In this document: positions 19,220 to 33,100 of the stretch, piece by piece
Numbering within the stretch: the first letter of the stretch is position 1
How the letters are laid out: every line of letters begins with the position of its first letter
NCBI GenBank assembly: GCA_035079385.1
Contig: JAVHKY010000063.1
Location: forward strand, 1,426,001 to 1,490,000
Direction of reading: 5' to 3'
Source: Aspidiotus rigidus
Lineage: Eukaryota > Arthropoda > Insecta > Hemiptera > Diaspididae
Length of the DNA: 64,000 nt
Made by a program: the position numbers and the translations under genes
The notes under the pieces: generated by a model
Seen by the model: the letters and a program-made list of their open reading frames with translations, nothing else
Told to the model about the DNA's origin: nothing
Database searches by the model: none

Positions 19220-22200
19220 ATCGTTCTAATGGGGTCCATAAAGCTTGAAAATTGGAGATTTTGGGAGAAAGTCAGCGATTTCAAGCGGAAGTTTAACACC
19301 ACTATATTGAGACCATCAATTATAGGTAATTGAAAGCAAAGTCTTCTGTAATAATTTCAATGTCGAAGCTCGTCTTTGTTGGTTATTTCTTTAAAATTAC
19401 TTTTTTTTGCTTGTGGATATAGTAAGAATAATAGTAAATTTCTACGGAGCTTATCTCTACTTTCAAAATGACCTAAAACGTAGTTATTATACATTACTAG
19501 TTTCTGGATGATTATATTATATTTCTAAAAATTTCATTTTTGCCATACTAAAGCTAAGCATCTTCAGTATTTTGATGATTTTAAAAAGAATAGTACTTTG
19601 GCCGTCAACGTAATTATAGGTATACCATCAAAGACTTTCTTTTTTTAAAATTATTTACTAAAGACAGCCCACCTAGAATTGTCTAGACCCACACAGACCA
19701 AAATAGAGAGTAAATTTGTAAAAAATTATGGGCGTTTACTCGATTGGTTTGCGGTTTGAATGTAGAACGCATTCTCGAAGTTCCGAAACACTGATTAAAA
19801 GACGAGTCCACGTAAAATGTTTTGTTGCTTTCATACCTTTTCGTTACTCCTCATCTATTGTCGAATAAAAGAATTCTTATTCAAATGAGACGCGAAGGAT
19901 CTCCTTTTTTTTACCGGCATTTCTTTCACGACTATAATATGTGGAACGTCCCGACAATTATTTCCTGAGACCGTCTTCTTTTTCGGTTAGTCTCCTTTCA
20001 CTTTCATATTCAAATGATTCGAATGCGAAACTCTTGAAGCCACCTGATGTTTGAACCGCACGAATCGAGTCTATTTACGGAAAAGGGAATGTTACTTAAA
20101 AGTAAAAACATGTACCTACGCAACAAAATACAAGATAGTCGCCCTTAAAAATGGGTTTTCAAATCCTTGATAAGGAAGCGTATATTCTTGCCTTTATCAC
20201 AATACGGTATGCAATATACGTACTATATTCCTTTAGCTGCGTTTCCATAGACAATTATTTTATATTCTTTTATAATAGATTTGATTTACTATATTATTAT
20301 TTTATCGTCAAATTCATACTACGAGACTATTTTTGTTAAGCGTAGCGCGAATGTGAGATGTTTTTGATTTCTTGACCAATTAATTAATTGATGAGAGGGA
20401 AAAACGATGCAACATTCCACAAATATACAGTACGATTTCGCAATGTTGAAATTACAAAAAAAGAAAATGCTAAAAGAAGAACGAGAGGGTGAAATACGGT
20501 GTCATACATAATGACGTGTTAAACAAAAACTTTTCGGTCTAAGGGAAAAAATCATGAGTGCTGCTTCCAATACGTGTCGTATTTGTAAGGTAATAAGGTT
20601 GCAATTTCGAATAGAAAATGTTCCAGATTTCTTGTCACGAGTTGATGACGTCAGCCGTTGTTCTAACACAGGGATTGGTCCACGAGTTATTGCCGCCATG
20701 ATACCCCGCACCGCGCGACCAACTTCTGGTTGAAGCAAGTATACGGATTTACCGCGCGCGTAATCTTTTTATTAACTTGTACACCACGGTTCATAGGAAA
20801 TATCTATACTCGTAGTGCAATATTAGTTTGTGCAATTTTATGACGTTTTGATCGACTATATACTGTACACAACTTGCAATTCTAAAATGTTTTATACAAT
20901 CGTTTCTTTCGCCAAATTCATTTTAATTACTTTGTAAAATTTTTATACTATTTCACCCTCACCCAAGTTTGTTTTGATTGTTCGCGTATCATTATCATTG
21001 ACTTCCCTCCCCTTTCCTTCATTCGCCGTTTTGATGCACTTTTTTTTCTCTCTTTCTTTTCGAAATTAATTAATTCTTAATAGGTAAACGTTTGAAAATG
21101 TGAAAATATGGTTTCGATTTTGTGTGTTATTCAGATTAAAACTGATTCCGCGAGTAACAATTTTCAACAAAGTATCACGAAGAAATTCATCACATTCCAA
21201 TGATTTTGTCATTACCGAACGCAATAATTTTTCCTTCGTGAAGTTTCAGGTAAGATAATAACTATACGAATATTGTTGACCGATTGAGACTGAGAAAAGA
21301 TTCTATCAATGAGGACTCACGCAAAAGTTTCATAATATCATGATCATGTCAAACTGCATAGAATTTCAATGAATCATTATAATGTGAATGGATTTTATGC
21401 AATTGTTCAAGCGAATATTTGAAACTGAATAAAATATTGCTAGTTTGAAGAGAAAATAAATTTGTTAATTTTCACCTGTTTACAAAGGTAAAGGATATTC
21501 AACACTGAGAGTTTATTTCGTCATTCAAGTGTACATCAATATTCAATAACTTGTTCTCAAATTATATCTCGATTGAATACCTATGAAAAACTAAGTTTCT
21601 TCTCTAAAACATACTGCACTGCGAAACATTTCATTTCAAAGTTAGAAAATTAACTTTCCCTCGACTCTATAATTGTGAGAAGCTAATTTAATTTCAAACT
21701 TTGGAAATCACTTTATCGATTTTAAATAGAAAACGTATTGCTACAACTAGAAAGTTATAGCAACGGACCTCCGGTATTGAACAAAATTCCATCGGTACTA
21801 CGTAGTATTCATGTATAGTTTTCAAAAATTTGGTTGGGTAATGAAATGAGAAGAATAGAAAGTGGAAAAAGAGTTCAACAAGGAAATGAGAATTTGTAAA
21901 TGAAAGGAAAGCGTAAAGAATAGGTACTTATTAACACAAATGATTAGTTTGGAGGTATGGAGTTGAATTATATACTTACATTCAAGAATTGTTGTGTATA
22001 AATTTCAACTTGAAGAGCCTAGGTTTATTCACGAAGAAAATTTTTATTAAAGTTAGCTAGAATGAGCATTGAAAGAGAGAGAAATTAATTTAAATTAAAA
22101 TCGTAGGTCTTCTACGAAGTACTTGAAAAGAAAACGGTGCTACTTTAGTACGCAGTCTACCAACATTTTGTGAGGAAGTATGCAGTCTACCTAGGAAAGT

Positions 22201-25200
22201 AGACGTACATACCGATAAAGTCACAAATAAAGTAGAACATACAATTTTAAATGAATTTTGTCGATTATTCACATACAATTATTAACGAAAAACGGTGCGT
22301 ACGTCATGGAGGAAGGTGATGAATAAACCATTTTCTCGACTTCGTAAAGCTCGATGTTTCTTTACCCCGCCGTTCAACCAAGAAATAGCGCCAATCGTTC
22401 CCCTGCTTTAAGACGAAAACTCAGGGATCGTCAATATATGACTCCCATGATTTCTCTGGTTCTTGACCTACGCTCCATTGTCCTCCGAATCCGCGGGCTC
22501 ATCTCCTGACATTCTTTCCCGATGGTATACTTACGTTTACTGGCAAAACGTGCTTTGTCAATTTGAATAAGATCCAAGTGCGTCCCTATCATTTAAGGAC
22601 GGGAGTTTACTATATGGCTGCACATTTCTCGACATTGGTTATACCCGTCCATCAATGTTGCTGAACTTCTACCAGTCAACTTTTTTGCCGTAGTTAAGGG
22701 GATGTTTATCAAATTCTACTAACTAATGTCATTCATAAAGGAAATATTAAGAATGATCCCTTCCTTATCTTGTTCTCGTTCTTTCATAATTCACGGTGCT
22801 ATTTGGGTAGCATATTAGAACACAATCTCTCGCTTATCTAGTCGCTGTTCATTCATATTACCAAAAGCATCACGTATCAAATTGGTAGCCTCGGCTAGTA
22901 TGAAAAGGCAGATAGATCGCATACTGAAGTAGCACCTTGGGTTCATTGTTTTGTTCTTACGTGTTTTTAAATTTAATTTCAATGTTCTTCACGTGTCGGC
23001 TTGCGTTTATACATATGAAATATTTACGTGCGGCGGTGAATACCTAGTGATATTATTCAAAAGCAGGAGTAGCTAAAAAATGAACTTTTGAAACTCTTTC
23101 ATCAATAGCAAATCCTTACTTTTTTCTGGTAAATCACGTTATTTTTAATTTACAAAGGGAATCTCTCAAAATGGCACTACTCTGATCGCTTCGTTCGTTC
23201 GCTCATTAAACTACCTCCGTGTATTATACCTGTTGTGTTTTTTATACAGTCATACAAAAAGACCACTCAGTCCTTTATCTAGCACTTTTTTTCTCTTCTT
23301 TTTTCGCCTATTTTTTCTTTTCTTTTTTTCCTTCTGAGTCTGATCATCGAAATCTTAAAATGAATTAATTTTCTTTTTTCTTGTCTTTGGGAGCATTATA
23401 TTTTAGCGCTTTATGCTAGGTGTTCACTGCGCCCTTTGTACGTAGGAGCTATTCCTTACCAGAACTTGGAGTGATACAGAGAAATGAAAAGGAAAACTTA
23501 TTCTTCTTATTCCTTAATATAGATAACATGTAACATAACACAAAAATTCACACAAAACCTCTATTGAAAGGTGATAATCATGCGCATACGCGTATTAGGG
23601 TGCAGGTCGCTTTTTAGCCATTTGTTGACAAAGTAAGCATGAATTTCAGTTCGAATACACGTAAGACACTCGACTTTCGCCTCTTTATAATTAGTATTTC
23701 CGTTCGTCACTGGTTAAGAAAGGTGACTCGAGTCTGAATAAGAATCTTCGGTTTATCATTACTCACGACGCGCGTTAATTTTAAGCCTATCATAATGTAT
23801 AAATTAATTTTATGAATCATTCGTACATGAATAGAATTGAATATAATTTTACGTCATATCTTGACCTCCTAACTTTTTGTTAGGCGAAAGAGCAGAACAA
23901 CTTGAGATTCGGTCTGTGAAGTTTATCGCTCTGATGCGCGTCCAATAGTTTCTAACCTATAAACTCTTGGTTTTTGATTTTTTGAATTAAATTCTTAGAA
24001 TCATGGACCGTTTATTCCATTACGCAAGAGCTGATTTACGCACAGGCTCATAACTGAAGATTTTTCTGTGGAGCAAGTTGGGGGCAAGACAAAAATGATA
24101 TACAATGAATAGTCGGCTATAGTCTTTAAATCATTTTTTCATGAGCTATAATGGTTAAATTGGTTTCAGGATCAAAAAGCATACTTTGTTGATATTTATG
24201 GAGGGGCAAGAAATTTTCAGGGGAGGTATTACCCCCCTTTCCCCCTTCCCCATAGTTCTGTGCCTGCTTACATAATACATACACGTCTGTTTTTGAGACT
24301 ATAATTATAATTATCAATACGATTGTAAAATAGGAGGAAAAAATTGAGAAGGTGAGTGCACGATGAGATTTTTAGTGATTATACACTTCATGAATTTCCC
24401 CATTCATTCAGGAGAACATACTCAAAGGGCGCGGAAAAGTCAGTAATAAAATTATTTTCGGTAAAATGACTGGTGTACCACAATTTTAAATTTTTACTAA
24501 ATTTGTTAGGAATTTGTATTTATGTTTATCAAACGTGAACAATAGTATACATGATTAAAATGAGCAAGTTGCAGTTTTTTCAGTCTAATATGTAGCTCCT
24601 CGATTATTGATAAGTATGACTTGAATAAATATCCCCTTGAACTATTGTCAAGTCCTATAATTTCCTATTTCTATACTTACATACTTAGACGTAAAATGGC
24701 GAAGTTTTTTATTTTAGAAACGTTCTTTACATAAGTCATGAATACAATCACTGCGATAAAATACTACAAAACTTAACCTACTTTCTCGAAAAGGAAAAAG
24801 AAATAGTGTATCCCCATGAACAGCAAATTTCTCACTTCAAGTCATTCTCGTTGTAAGTATCTTTTTGTTCTGACTGACATGCAAAAAGCGGTAACTTTTT
24901 ACAATATGTACAGAAAAATTATTGATGAACATGAGTTTCAAAACCATACATGAGGATAAAGAAAGGGAAGCAGGAAAAACCAATAATGTTAGCATTGAAA
25001 GATAAAGACTTGGGGAAATAAATTACAGTAAAGAGCTAATTTTTAGTAGAAATTTTTATTAGATATAAGAAGGGAATAAGTATGATGAAACTCTCCCCTT
25101 TTTCTTCAAAGATACAGCAAATTTTTAGTTTACAGCTTAAAAAGAGATCTTCAACCCCGTCATGAATTTTGTTACTCAAGGAATGTCTTCTACTATTCAA

Positions 25201-26085
25201 AAATGCAAATATTTCTGAAATAAAAAGAAAACCCCTTTCCGAGAAAATGAGAGAAAAAAAAATTCATCATGAAAGGAAAGAACGAGCTGTACAGTATGAA
25301 AAGGAAGAGTGGATGTACATGAAAATAAAAAAAACTTTCTGTCAACTACCGGTATACTTATTATAATTAAAAAAAGTTACAGTGTTATAGATGTCAATTT
25401 AAATGATTATAAAAATATAGTTCCGGAGCACCGCTCTGCAGAAATTGGTGAATTTTACTACAAAAATAGTAAATACAACTGAATTTTATCGATACTTCCA
25501 ACTTTTCATTGTATGTTGAACCATTTCTTTCCACCCGATTATACCATTTCTTGCCGAGCGGCGCACCGGAATTAAAATTAGTAGTCATTTGAATTTTTTT
25601 TTTTTTCTCACTGTAATCAAGTAAACATAATTTCTAAAGATTGCTTCAATGCAATACAAATCTATCTGTCTTATTTCTAGAAGGTCAATTGCTAATTTTG
25701 AATCAGTAAATATCAGATCATGTAATTTAACCCATTTCTAGAGACAAACGTTGAAACGCTGAACAAAAAAAAAAAAAAGTTTGATATCTGTCAGCACTGT
25801 AGTACTGTGTCATGAATTCTCAAAACAATAATACAACCCTATCTCCAACAAAAATATCGAGATGTGAGTTGGTTTAAATTATAATTCAGGAACAAAAAAC
25901 AAAAAAATTGAAATTTACAATAATATACATAATAATATTATGAAGAGACTCCTCGAGTTCTTTGAATTTGATTTTCTCAGGAACAAATCGGTGAATGAAC
26001 AAACGTAATTGCCGTAAACCGCACATGTGAGTGCATTGAGAAGTTGTTGAATGGAACAAAGGTCTCTCCCTCTTGGTTAAAGATT
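19220..26085. other. Unassigned AT-rich sequence, 6.9 kb
   Basis: No ORF over 80 codons and no recognisable exon. 20640-20760 is locally GC-richer with CpGs and a perfect CRE-like octamer TGACGTCA (20646-20653), but nothing around it supports a promoter. Pyrimidine-rich tracts lie at 23280-23340 and poly(A) at 25766-25779. Confidence 0.45.
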
Positions 26086-26089
26086 TTAC

Positions 26090-27115
26090 CTCCCTGCCTC
26101 AAAGTTTCTTCAGCCCCAACATTTGTCAGTTCAACCAGGACGTCTACAAATTTCTTAAAGACATAGGTATTCCACTTGGATAACCTCTAGGGTCACTTGT
26201 ATCTGATGTACTTAGATTGGAACAGATCTTCCAATCTAGCTATCCTCTTCTCACTCATGTTGCCTTTTAGAGACGCCCAGTTTTTCATTAATTAATTATC
26301 CGCTTATAATTTCTATATGCACCGTTTGTTTTTGCCTTCCCCAACCCCTGAGATTTTTGATAACGAAACCTGCAGCATATAAAACATCTGGCCAAAGTGA
26401 ATAAAATCAATGTGGATATTGATGGGTCGATAGAGGAGGGGGAAATTATAGAGATCACCCTAAATAAAACTATCATCTTCACACGAACTCCCTCTGATAC
26501 GACGAATAAATGCAACCGAGGCATGTGAGAGGCTAAAGAATGCTAACGCGAAACCTGCATACTATATCCTTACTTCCTGCTTGGTAAGATCTCCTCTAAT
26601 GGTGAAGATAACATCCCCTCTCTCTCCAAAAGTTGTGTTTACCTGCTCAAGTTTCGGGCTTGCTCGAGAGTTTGTGTTGGAGAGACCGGCCGGAATTTGT
26701 GGGAAGAATTATTAAACATATTGATGCGTTTAAGAAGGTTAACCCAAGGAAATCGATATTTGCCAGTCATTTGTTGGAGGAGGGTCATTTGGGAGTTGAA
26801 GAAAAGCTACTTCACTACAAAAGAAATTTTAGGCGTAGATTAGCTTTAGAATGTGTAGAAATCACCTGTCACTATCACCACGTGTGTGAAGTTTTAATCC
26901 ATCTGTTCATCCATATTGATCTATTAATTAACAAAGTTTTTTCGGCGTCATTGTATTACAACGAGACGGCGGACGAGTACAATATGATGTAATCTCCGCA
27001 ATCCTGTAGTAAACGGCTGGTTGATTCGATGTATCTATGCTTGGTATTATTGCTTTTGTTGTAGTATTTATATTTTGAAAATGGCAAAGTTGTCGAAAAA
27101 ACTTAATAAAACTAC
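26090..27115 (+). pseudogene. Penelope-like element remnant (RT fragment and GIY-YIG)
   Basis: Around 26130-26270 one frame reads QFNQDVYKFLKDIGIPLG then PLGSLVSDVLRLEQIF, a decayed version of the PLE RT motif (MGSPLSPxxA...). At 26630-26700 another frame reads RVCVGETGRNL, the second half of the GIY-YIG signature. A frameshift follows, and the ORF 26633-26992 gives VGRIIKHIDAFKKVNPRKS then FASHLLEEGH, the usual nuclease C-terminal part. The region between (26290-26620) is not recognisable. The end near 27090 has gttgtcgaaaaaacttaataaa, which looks like a worn PLE 3' terminus. It is not closely related to the PLE at 3.8 kb. Confidence 0.7.
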
Positions 27116-27119
27116 GGTA

Positions 27120-30100
27120 TGTGATTGTGTCGAATTATTTCGTTTCTATTTGAAATAATCTTGTTACATCCCTGTGGTTTATTGCAATTAAGTTTAATTA
27201 TTTATTCATTAGACTCCTTGAGTTCCAAATAGCATCCCTTAGTAGAACGGTACATCCACGGTTGTATAATTAGATCAGTCGTTGAAATACGCCTTAAGGC
27301 AAAGACCTCAGCATGAAATCGAAAACATCGAAAATGGCGCACACTCTACCAAACGAGATGCGCTAGACTTCCACTCTTTTACGAATGGGAAGCTGTAAAT
27401 CAGAAATCGTTCTTCTAAGCAGGTTTTGTGTTTTCCAGACGAACTATTCCACCTCTTTCATTACAGTAGTTGTACACGTACTCTCCGTCATTATATTTTA
27501 AATCTGGTTTTTTCTTCCGAACGTTACAAACATATATACCGGTGCATTATTTACGAGAGAGAGGGGGAGAGAGAGGGGGAGAGAGAGAAAGAGATGAAGG
27601 GGGAGGAGGAAATGAAGAAAATATGAGGCTCATCCGAAAGAATCGTACAATTTGTATGAAAGAAAAAATATTGAGTTTCGTGAAGGAAAACGGTGTGTGA
27701 ACTTTTTTACAATTTTTCAGAACCAATAAGTAAATGATATTAACAGATGAATGGAATTCTGGGCTTAGTTTGGTTTAGCGCAAAAACGTGATGCGAACAC
27801 AAGGTACATAAAATGATTTGTTTTTCTGTGATAGAATATATTGTAATTGAAATTCATAATTTTGAGGATTTTCCTCCAAAGCCTAGTGGAAAAAACTCGC
27901 ATAATTGCAAATTTTGATTAGACATATTTTCGAAAGTTGTATAGTCTCAATTCTAACTATAATGAGCCTCGATTAAACTTCCTACATTTTTCCTGAACCG
28001 AGTTATGAACCGAAATGTACCAAAACAGAGATAAAATGAAAAAAAATCACTTGAGCTTTAGTGAAATTCCGCCCTGATTCCGAAAAAAATTACTTGAATG
28101 ACCCCAAGAAGTGTTATGATGAAGCTATTCTTGAACTTTTGCTTTGAAAACCATGCCAAATTTATGAATTTTTCTTACATTTTGGTCCATACACCGGGCC
28201 AGAAAAATGTTGGAAAGTTCGGCTTGGGCTCGAATGATAAATAAAATTTGAAATACGATTTTTGTGCGTTTAAGGTAATCCATCCAACGTTTCGTGTTTG
28301 GGGTTAGAACAAATTTAGTCCAAAATACCGTTCAACTGTTGACATCATTGCTACGTATTTTGACCTGTTTTATGAGAACAATTTAATATACTTAGATAAG
28401 GTGTTCACGCGTCAAAAACATTTTGGAATTACCAATTTATTCATTGTTCAAGTTTTTGATAATAGTATGCGTGGATGGTTTTATCAAAATTTAGATATTC
28501 CTACTAAAAAAGAAGTCAACAGTTTCTGTACTTAGCTTCATTTCAATAAAATTGTCGAGGGACAAAAAATAATTAATAAATAAATGAATATGTTGGCGTT
28601 CATCATTAAAATATTGAAAGTTTGACATTGAATATACACTTTTTTGTTTTAAATCTTTAAACATCTTTTATTCCCGTTATACTTCTAATTTTCCATGTAT
28701 AATAATTCTATTCTTATTTTACCGTCTATTTTCATGATCTGTAATTCTCTTTTCTGTATCAAAATGAATCCGGTTAGATTTCCCATCATCGTGAATTTTT
28801 TCGTTTTGATAAGACGAGGAGAATTTACATGCTTCATGACCATAAAAAACAGAAAAAAAGAGATTGAGTAATTCTGGAAGAAGGTAAAAAGAAAAGGAAA
28901 GAAAAACGTGAAATGGTATTCAGATTGATATCAAAATACTTAGAAGAAGAAGCACGGTATGTAAAGAAAATGTAAGTACATCACACGTGTACATGAACCA
29001 CTAATAAACTATCTTGATTTATAATTCGTGATGGAAAATCTGACTAATATTTCCTTGACGTGACATTATTTACACTGTAAATAAGACCCAATCGCGAAAA
29101 GTTTTTCTTTTTTCCTATTCTAAGTATTCGTAGTCGTAAATATTATTCAAAATTTACGTTTCATAAACTGTAGTAAAAATACCTGCATAGTTGTTTGAGG
29201 CTATACCTCCGTTTCATTCAAATTAATTTAAGTTCAATGACTGGACGTCAGGAAAAATGTCCGCCAAAAAATTGGAGAGAGAGAGAGAGAGAAAGAAAGA
29301 AAGAAAGAAAAAAAGAAAAAAAACAAGGTCACTCCTTAGCATCAGTCGACTGTAAGTCTGTGAATTAATATAAAGTTATAATAATCATCAGAGTTAGTTG
29401 CTATAGTGTAATATTTACGAGGTACTCAGTTGTAGTAGTACAGTATGGGTGCAAAAAGTACTACAAAATATGCGAATAATCTTGAGATGGAGTTTAATTG
29501 CAGAGGACACGCATACACGGATTTTCTCTTCCAAATTTTATTGTACCTAATTCATAATGACTTATTTTTCAAACTATACAAAATTATTATATAATTATAA
29601 TACATATTTACTAATATAGCCTAGGTACCTGCTTAATGATGGTAACTCCTACAGAGTATTCGCCTATCGTTTGGCACGAATTTAGCTTCTAAATTATGTT
29701 CTCGTACCAGTCTTTATTTCGTGAGGGGGTATTTGTTACGAAAAAGAATGAAAAGAAAAGAGAGAGACGTAGGCCAAGTCCTAAATACAAATCCATTCTT
29801 AGTTATAATTTTCAATCAATACGATATTGTATCTGTATCGTATAACTTTCTTTATTATTCATGCTAAAGGCAATGGAAAATGCAGTACATCGAGTCTACC
29901 TATTTACTGAGGCTCAACGAATATTTTCATTGTTGAATCTTTCTTACTTTAGCTTACATCTAGAAATGATAAGGTGTGCTGAAAATAGGAAATATTGTTC
30001 GACTGTATTTATCAGTCTTGAAGTTTCACAAGCCCCAGTGCATCAGCCACGTCCACTCACTAAAGATCCTTCATTCTTTTCATTTAACATGTTTCTCTCC

Positions 30101-33100
30101 CAAAACAGGAGGGTTCCCGGCCAACACTTCCCTGTGTGTATCTTTCGAATGGGACCACTCATAAATCAGGGTACGCAGCTTTAACCTGTCAGTTATAAGT
30201 ATTATATTTATGGAAAGAAACGGTGTTTCCCAGAAACGAACTATGTACTCTTCGAATTTATTAACGAACGAAGCTCATGGTTGCACAAAGCCGATAGGTA
30301 CTCAAACGAGTGCAGTGGAAGCCTGATGTTTGTAATCACGCGCAAAACCAATGTTGAATGAATGATGAAAATGTACAAAAAATAAAAAGTTTCAAAGATA
30401 ATTGCTTTGAAAACAATCTTCGAGTATTTTTGGAATCTTTACACATAATGACGAAATTTAGAAAGCAGGTCACTAATAATAGTTCATACAGTCACATGCA
30501 GGATTGAAATCTTATCCTTATAAAAACTGATCGAAGATCAAATTTCCGAAGATTTCGCCGACAGAGGTAGGTATACTATGATAATATTAATAGCTAATTC
30601 TTTATGAAACGCGCACTTTTTAAATAATTACCTATATAATTTATCTCTGCTGAAAACGATAGAATTGAATGATTTATTCATAAAATATGCTGCCGACTTC
30701 TCCGCAAGAAAATATTTCTCGGAATAATAGTTTTTCGATATAGGTAATGTAGGTGACATGAATAACGATACAATTGGTACGCGTGTGAGATATACGTAAT
30801 AATATAGGTTGAGTGTAATTCATGTACAATACGTTAAATATGTAAAACTAATAACAAAATTCCGTTCTCAGCTTTCTCGGATGATACATTTGGTTAGGCC
30901 AAAATTTTTGAACATACCTAGTAGCCTAAGTCATTACCGAATTCGAATGATAGGTATCACCAAATGTTCCAAAGGTTTCTTGTAATTAAATTTTCTTGTT
31001 CTAAAAAATTGAGAATGGTTCTCGAACTTTCACACAGTTTGTTTATAATTGGTCAAGTGATTTGTATTGTCCGTACGTTACGAAAGAAAATTTAAATTTT
31101 ATATGTATTTTTTCCTCGTCACGGATTTAGACTTTGAGAAAAGGATTACAAGCTCTCGAGCGAGCTACTGCAGCAAATGCAACGTCGTCTATGACTTGAA
31201 TATATTTATAATAATGAACTTAGTAATTGTTACACGGCTAGAACTTTGGTAAAAATGAATTGATCTCAGTAAACATTCACCATAATTATAATTACAGAGA
31301 CCTACTTATATAGAATGGCTTTAAGAAAAAAAAAAAAACAACAAACAAAAAAAAAACAACCGGAACTAGCGCTTTTGAACGGTATTACACGATAAATGAT
31401 AAATTTCGATACATTTTCAAACTTGCGTCATAACATAGAAGCTAATAGGTATATGGAGTAAACCACCTATTTTACGGCGGTTAGATATGACCATAGGATA
31501 TGACAGTCATAGGTATGTCAACAAAAAAGTCCCCTATGTGAGGAAGACTATGCAATATCTAACAGAGAGGATATGTCGTAGTATAAGGGAGACGAAAGGA
31601 GCGGCGAAGAAGTTACTAGTCTGGCCAAACACTGTGAAGAATATACGGTACCTATCACAGCTTCGATGGGGCCTTACTTTGATTTTGATAATATACGATT
31701 ATTTTAGCTAGCGCAGAAAATAATTACATAAGCGAAAATACGCCAAGCACCTTGGTAGGTACTTTACTGAAATATTGAAATCTAATTCTGTCAATTTCAA
31801 AAGCGATACCGATAGGCTTCGATCTACATAGGTCTTATCACAATAAATGAATTATATTTATTTTTAAGCCCGTATTTACTTATCAGCTGTACTTTCGCAT
31901 CTTCATCCTTTCACTCGTATTTACACGTTTTTCGTTTATTCACTTTAGTTTGACTAATGAAGATCTCCCTAACATCAAAACGTTTGTATACGCGTTCGAA
32001 TAAACTAATAATTGTGTGGTCAGAGCCTATAATTCTTTTCTAAATCGATATGTCCTTGCACGAAAAAATCAAATATTTCCAACTAAAGTTGAATTTAATA
32101 CAGCGAGATTTATCTCTGTCATCGTCAAAGTTGAAATTCTGTTCGCCGGAGTGCTTTCACCGACGTAGACATAAGATAATTGCCAAACCCGTAAAATTGA
32201 AGATCGTAAAATTGGAAATTTTTATCGTCAACTTGGAAGTTTTTGGTTAGTTCCTGTCGGGACGACAGGGGGACTCGACTCATCTCGAAAAAAATTCATC
32301 TTTCGATTCGTCAATATTCGGGTATTCGCCTTCGATAGTTCTTTTGAAAATCAAATCGAAGTAAACTTCCATAATGCCGCTTTTGTTTCTCTTTACTGTA
32401 TATTCTCGCTCACTCTAATACACGTGCCTATGTCTCTCGATTGACCAACCCATACAAAGGTATGACCATATTTCGTCATGTTTCTAATTGGGTAGGTACT
32501 GATGTTAATTTTACACATTGTCTGCCTATAATTTTAGTCCACTCATGGAATCTTCGAATACGTCAATCGCTCTTCGTACTAATTGTAAAAACTTTCGTTC
32601 TTTCCTAAAAGTGTAACTTTAAATTTACCCCTTCATCTCAACAGTTCTGTTAAAATTTAGCATTGTCGCGCACTGTTTTGATATTTAGTACCAGAGTAGG
32701 ATCTGGCTTTAAGGGGGGGGGGGGGAGGAATGGAAATCGATTTGGCCCGTGAACCAAGTTTCTTTCATTCAAGTTTTTGGAAATTTGAAAAAATGAGAAT
32801 GAAGTTTTGAGAACCCTTAAATTTTATGGCAGTCGTAAAAACTTTCGATGAAAAATTACCTCGTATGATTTCATCGACCTACTCGATACAACTTGAAAAC
32901 ATTTGAACACTCCCTCTCATTTAAAAGAGAAACCAGATAAACAGCAAAGAAACGCGAAATCCTGGTTCACCCCCGACCATACTGCATGATCATGTTAGAA
33001 CTAGTAACTACTATACTATATTTATACTGACCAATAATTATTATAACTCCAAACGTATAATTGAAAGAAACAAATGGAAGAAACGTTTTCTTTCTTTTGA

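Noticed and set aside
20600..20780. GC-richer CpG stretch with TGACGTCA as a possible promoter
   Set aside because: The octamer also occurs at about 33818 and 42508, and no TATA, initiator or downstream ORF supports transcription.
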